Source of the DNA: Pasteurellaceae bacterium
GTDB lineage: Bacteria > Pseudomonadota > Gammaproteobacteria > Enterobacterales > Pasteurellaceae
Direction of reading: 5' to 3'
NCBI GenBank assembly: GCA_900756155.1
Contig: CAAEJV010000032.1
Coordinates: 32,756-96,755 of the forward strand
DNA: 64,000 nucleotides
Shown: piece after piece, positions 62,475-64,000 of the stretch
Layout: every line of letters begins with the position of its first letter
Position numbering within the stretch: the first letter of the stretch is position 1
The notes under the pieces: model-generated
What the model was told of the DNA's origin: nothing
The model's database searches: none
Seen by the model: the letters and a program-made list of their open reading frames with translations, nothing else
Program-made: the position numbers and the translations under genes

Positions 62475-62524
62475 TTATTGTGTAAAAATGCGGTCATTTT
62501 TAACCGCACTTTCATAAAAAAAGA

Positions 62525-62546
62525 GATAACCGCTTTCACCGTTATC
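62525..62546 (-). terminator. Terminator of the methionine-synthase-like gene
   Basis: GATAAC (62525-62530) and GTTATC (62541-62546) flank a 10-base loop; the plus-strand A-run just before it gives a U-tract on the minus strand. The stem is short. Confidence 0.6.
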
Positions 62547-62567
62547 CCTTTTACATTCCAATTGAAA

Positions 62568-63713
62568 TTATTTACCCCAAACTTCTTCCGCGATACTACG
62601 GATAAATTCGAGTTTTTTCCATTGTTGCTCTTCTGTCAGAATGTTGCCTTCTTCTGTTGAAGCGAAACCACATTGTGGACTTAAGCAAAGTTGATTAATA
62701 TCCACATATTGCGCTGCTTCTTTAATACGAGCAATAATTTCATCACGGTTTTCTAATTCGCCCGATTTAGAGGTGATTAATCCTAACACTACTTGTTGAT
62801 TTTTAATAAAGCGTAAAGGTTTAAAATCTCCCGCACGATCACTGTCGTACTCTAAGAAGAAGCCATCTACATTACAATGACCAAATAAGGTTTCTGCGAT
62901 AGGCTCATAACCACCCGCTGAGAACCAAGTTGAACGGAAGTTACCACGGCAAATATGCATTGTAATTGCTAAATCAGCCGGTTTTGCTGCCACGATTTTG
63001 TTTAACATATACACATAATCTTTGGCGATTTGATCTAAATCTAAACCACGTTCAGTATAGGTTTTACGTTTATCTTCAGCACAGAACTCGCCCCAACTTG
63101 TATCATCCAACTGTAAGTTACGGCAACCTAATTTATAGAAGATATTCATCGCATCAATATAAGCATCAGCAATATCATCTAATAACAACTGATTGTTATC
63201 TTTATAACGTTCAATCGGCTGATAATCTGTGGCACGGACTGTACAAATTAAATGAAGCATAGACGGAGAAGGAATCGTTAATTTGACTTCAGTCTCCCCT
63301 GCTATTTTTTGCAATGAGCGGTAATGTTCAACGAAAGGATGGCTATCTGAGAAACCAATCTTATCCACAATTTTTAATGTTTTTGGACGTACATTATCGT
63401 GTTTAAATTGCACTGAGAATTTTTCAGCATCTACTTCTTTCACGCCATCTAATGCAGCTAAGAAATCTAAATGCCAAAAAGTACGACGAAATTCACCATC
63501 AGTCACCGCATGTAATCCAACATTTTTTTGATGTTCAACCAATTTAGCAATTTCTGCATCTTCAACTTGCGTTAAATCAGCACAAGAAATATCACCACAA
63601 CTGCATTGATGACGAGCCTGTTTTAAATCCTCTGGTCGTAAAAAACTTCCTACAATATCAAAACGATATGGCGCAGAAGTACGAATAGTAGCATTTGGAA
63701 AAAGTTTGCTCAT
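62568..63713 (-). CDS. Cobalamin-independent methionine synthase-like protein (MetE C-terminal/YxjG type)
   Basis: A 381-residue protein equal to the catalytic C-terminal half of MetE: zinc ligands are expected from His and Cys in MHICRGN, Glu in FFLEYDSDRAG and Cys in CLSPQCGF; TDGEFRRTFWHLDF and DDTSWGEFC line the substrate site. It lacks the N-terminal MetE domain, as do YxjG/YxjH-type enzymes, whose methyl donor may differ from polyglutamyl-methyl-THF. A MetJ operator upstream supports a role in methionine synthesis. TAGGAAAG precedes the ATG. Confidence 0.88.
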   Translation of the reverse strand: MSKLFPNATIRTSAPYRFDIVGSFLRPEDLKQARHQCSCGDISCADLTQVEDAEIAKLVEHQKNVGLHAVTDGEFRRTFWHLDFLAALDGVKEVDAEKFSVQFKHDNVRPKTLKIVDKIGFSDSHPFVEHYRSLQKIAGETEVKLTIPSPSMLHLICTVRATDYQPIERYKDNNQLLLDDIADAYIDAMNIFYKLGCRNLQLDDTSWGEFCAEDKRKTYTERGLDLDQIAKDYVYMLNKIVAAKPADLAITMHICRGNFRSTWFSAGGYEPIAETLFGHCNVDGFFLEYDSDRAGDFKPLRFIKNQQVVLGLITSKSGELENRDEIIARIKEAAQYVDINQLCLSPQCGFASTEEGNILTEEQQWKKLEFIRSIAEEVWGK

Positions 63714-63785
63714 TTTGCTTTCCTATATTTAATTAATTCTAAGATAGACTGAGTGTAACAAAATTAACGTCCTCATTAAAGATTT

Positions 63786-63801
63786 AGACGTCTAGATGGA
63801 T
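63786..63801. promoter_or_regulatory. MetJ operator
   Basis: AGACGTCT (63786-63793) is a perfect met box and AGATGGAT (63794-63801) is an adjacent weaker one (5 of 8), 73 bases before the methionine-synthase-like gene. Two adjacent boxes are the minimum for cooperative MetJ binding. Confidence 0.82.
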
Positions 63802-63913
63802 GTGAATTTTATTGTGATTTTATATGAATGGAATTGATATAAAATTTAAAAAGAAAAGTGCGGTTAATATTCCTGATAATTTTGGGTATTCGGATTTTAT
63901 GGTGGAAAAGGGC

Positions 63914-64000
63914 TTATAAATCACCCTTCTCCAAATTCTTAATAAGTGTGGAAAAATCGACACCTAAGTTGTCTGTAATGTCGTGATCATTCACTTCATA
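63914..64000 (-). CDS. 3' end of an unidentified gene (right-truncated)
   Basis: On the minus strand an open frame enters from the right edge and encodes 28 residues, acidic, ending LEKGDL, before TAA at 63914-63916. It is too short to identify. Direction and the clean stop make a real gene end plausible; the next bases would decide it. Confidence 0.45.
   Translation of the reverse strand, partial: YEVNDHDITDNLGVDFSTLIKNLEKGDL

Noticed and set aside
62488..62513. A second uptake-signal-pair terminator after lysS
   Set aside because: Only one arm (ACCGCACTTT) is a proper signal; the other (AAATGCGGT) differs and a better terminator already lies at 62449.
1..64000. CRISPR arrays, insertion sequences, prophage or integrase genes
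   Set aside because: No regularly spaced repeats, transposase, integrase or phage-like genes were seen.

Overview
The window reads as chromosomal DNA of a Pasteurellaceae bacterium of the Haemophilus/Aggregatibacter branch, perhaps close to H. parainfluenzae; the species cannot be settled from the sequence alone. Evidence: dozens of copies of the Haemophilus-type DNA uptake signal AAGTGCGGT on both strands (roughly one per 1.5-2 kb by eye), an AT-leaning composition, proteins recognisable as H. influenzae families (the HI1450 DNA-mimic protein, NimR/NikKLMQO, the HI0040-type protein beside xthA), and gene order such as rsmI/lpoA-yraN-diaA-dolP. I saw no insertion sequence, prophage or CRISPR array.

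Layout. 1-1751: 3' half of ppc and the yciU/HI1450 gene. 1819-25699: a nearly contiguous hydrogen/formate module: hypE, hypD, hypB, hypA (minus); nimR (minus) diverging from nikKLMQO (plus) across a MerR-type promoter; the selenocysteine enzyme fdhF; a ten-gene hydrogenase-4 operon hyfABCDEFGHIJ with its hycI protease gene (minus); and, diverging from hyfA, hypC-hypF. Nickel uptake, cofactor assembly, endoprotease, membrane hydrogenase and formate dehydrogenase-H are thus all encoded together, while the usual FhlA/HyfR activator gene is absent. 25779-31782: lysO, a DAHP synthase gene behind a textbook TrpR operator, htrA and uvrB. 31783-32247: AT-rich DNA with clustered DnaA boxes and a tRNA-Asn gene. 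32380-39261: an HI0040-like gene, xthA, a Na+/H+ antiporter, an RluA-type pseudouridine synthase, a cardiolipin synthase, and an NhaC-family transporter behind a lysine riboswitch. 39801-46959: hns, purU-aroA, folE, moeA-moeB, yedE-yedF. 47049-52245: a small lipoprotein, pntAB, tldD. 52312-56583: rsmI diverging from lpoA-yraN-diaA-dolP. 56775-60624: nrdA and nrdB behind paired NrdR boxes, with an unrecognised 98-codon gene between them. 60923-64000: lysS, a MetJ-controlled methionine-synthase-like gene, and the 3' end of one more gene.

How it fits together. FdhF would oxidise formate and pass electrons through the HyfA/HyfH/HyfI iron-sulfur relay to the [NiFe] site of HyfG. HyfB, HyfD and HyfF are antiporter-like, so the complex may conserve energy. 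NikKLMQO supplies nickel under NimR; HypA/HypB insert it, HypC-F build the Fe(CN)2CO centre, and HycI cleaves the HyfG tail. MoeA/MoeB (molybdenum cofactor) and probably YedE/YedF (selenium) lie elsewhere in the window and could serve FdhF. Several small regulons can be read from DNA sites: NimR, TrpR, lysine riboswitch, NrdR, MetJ, and FNR/CRP-like sites.
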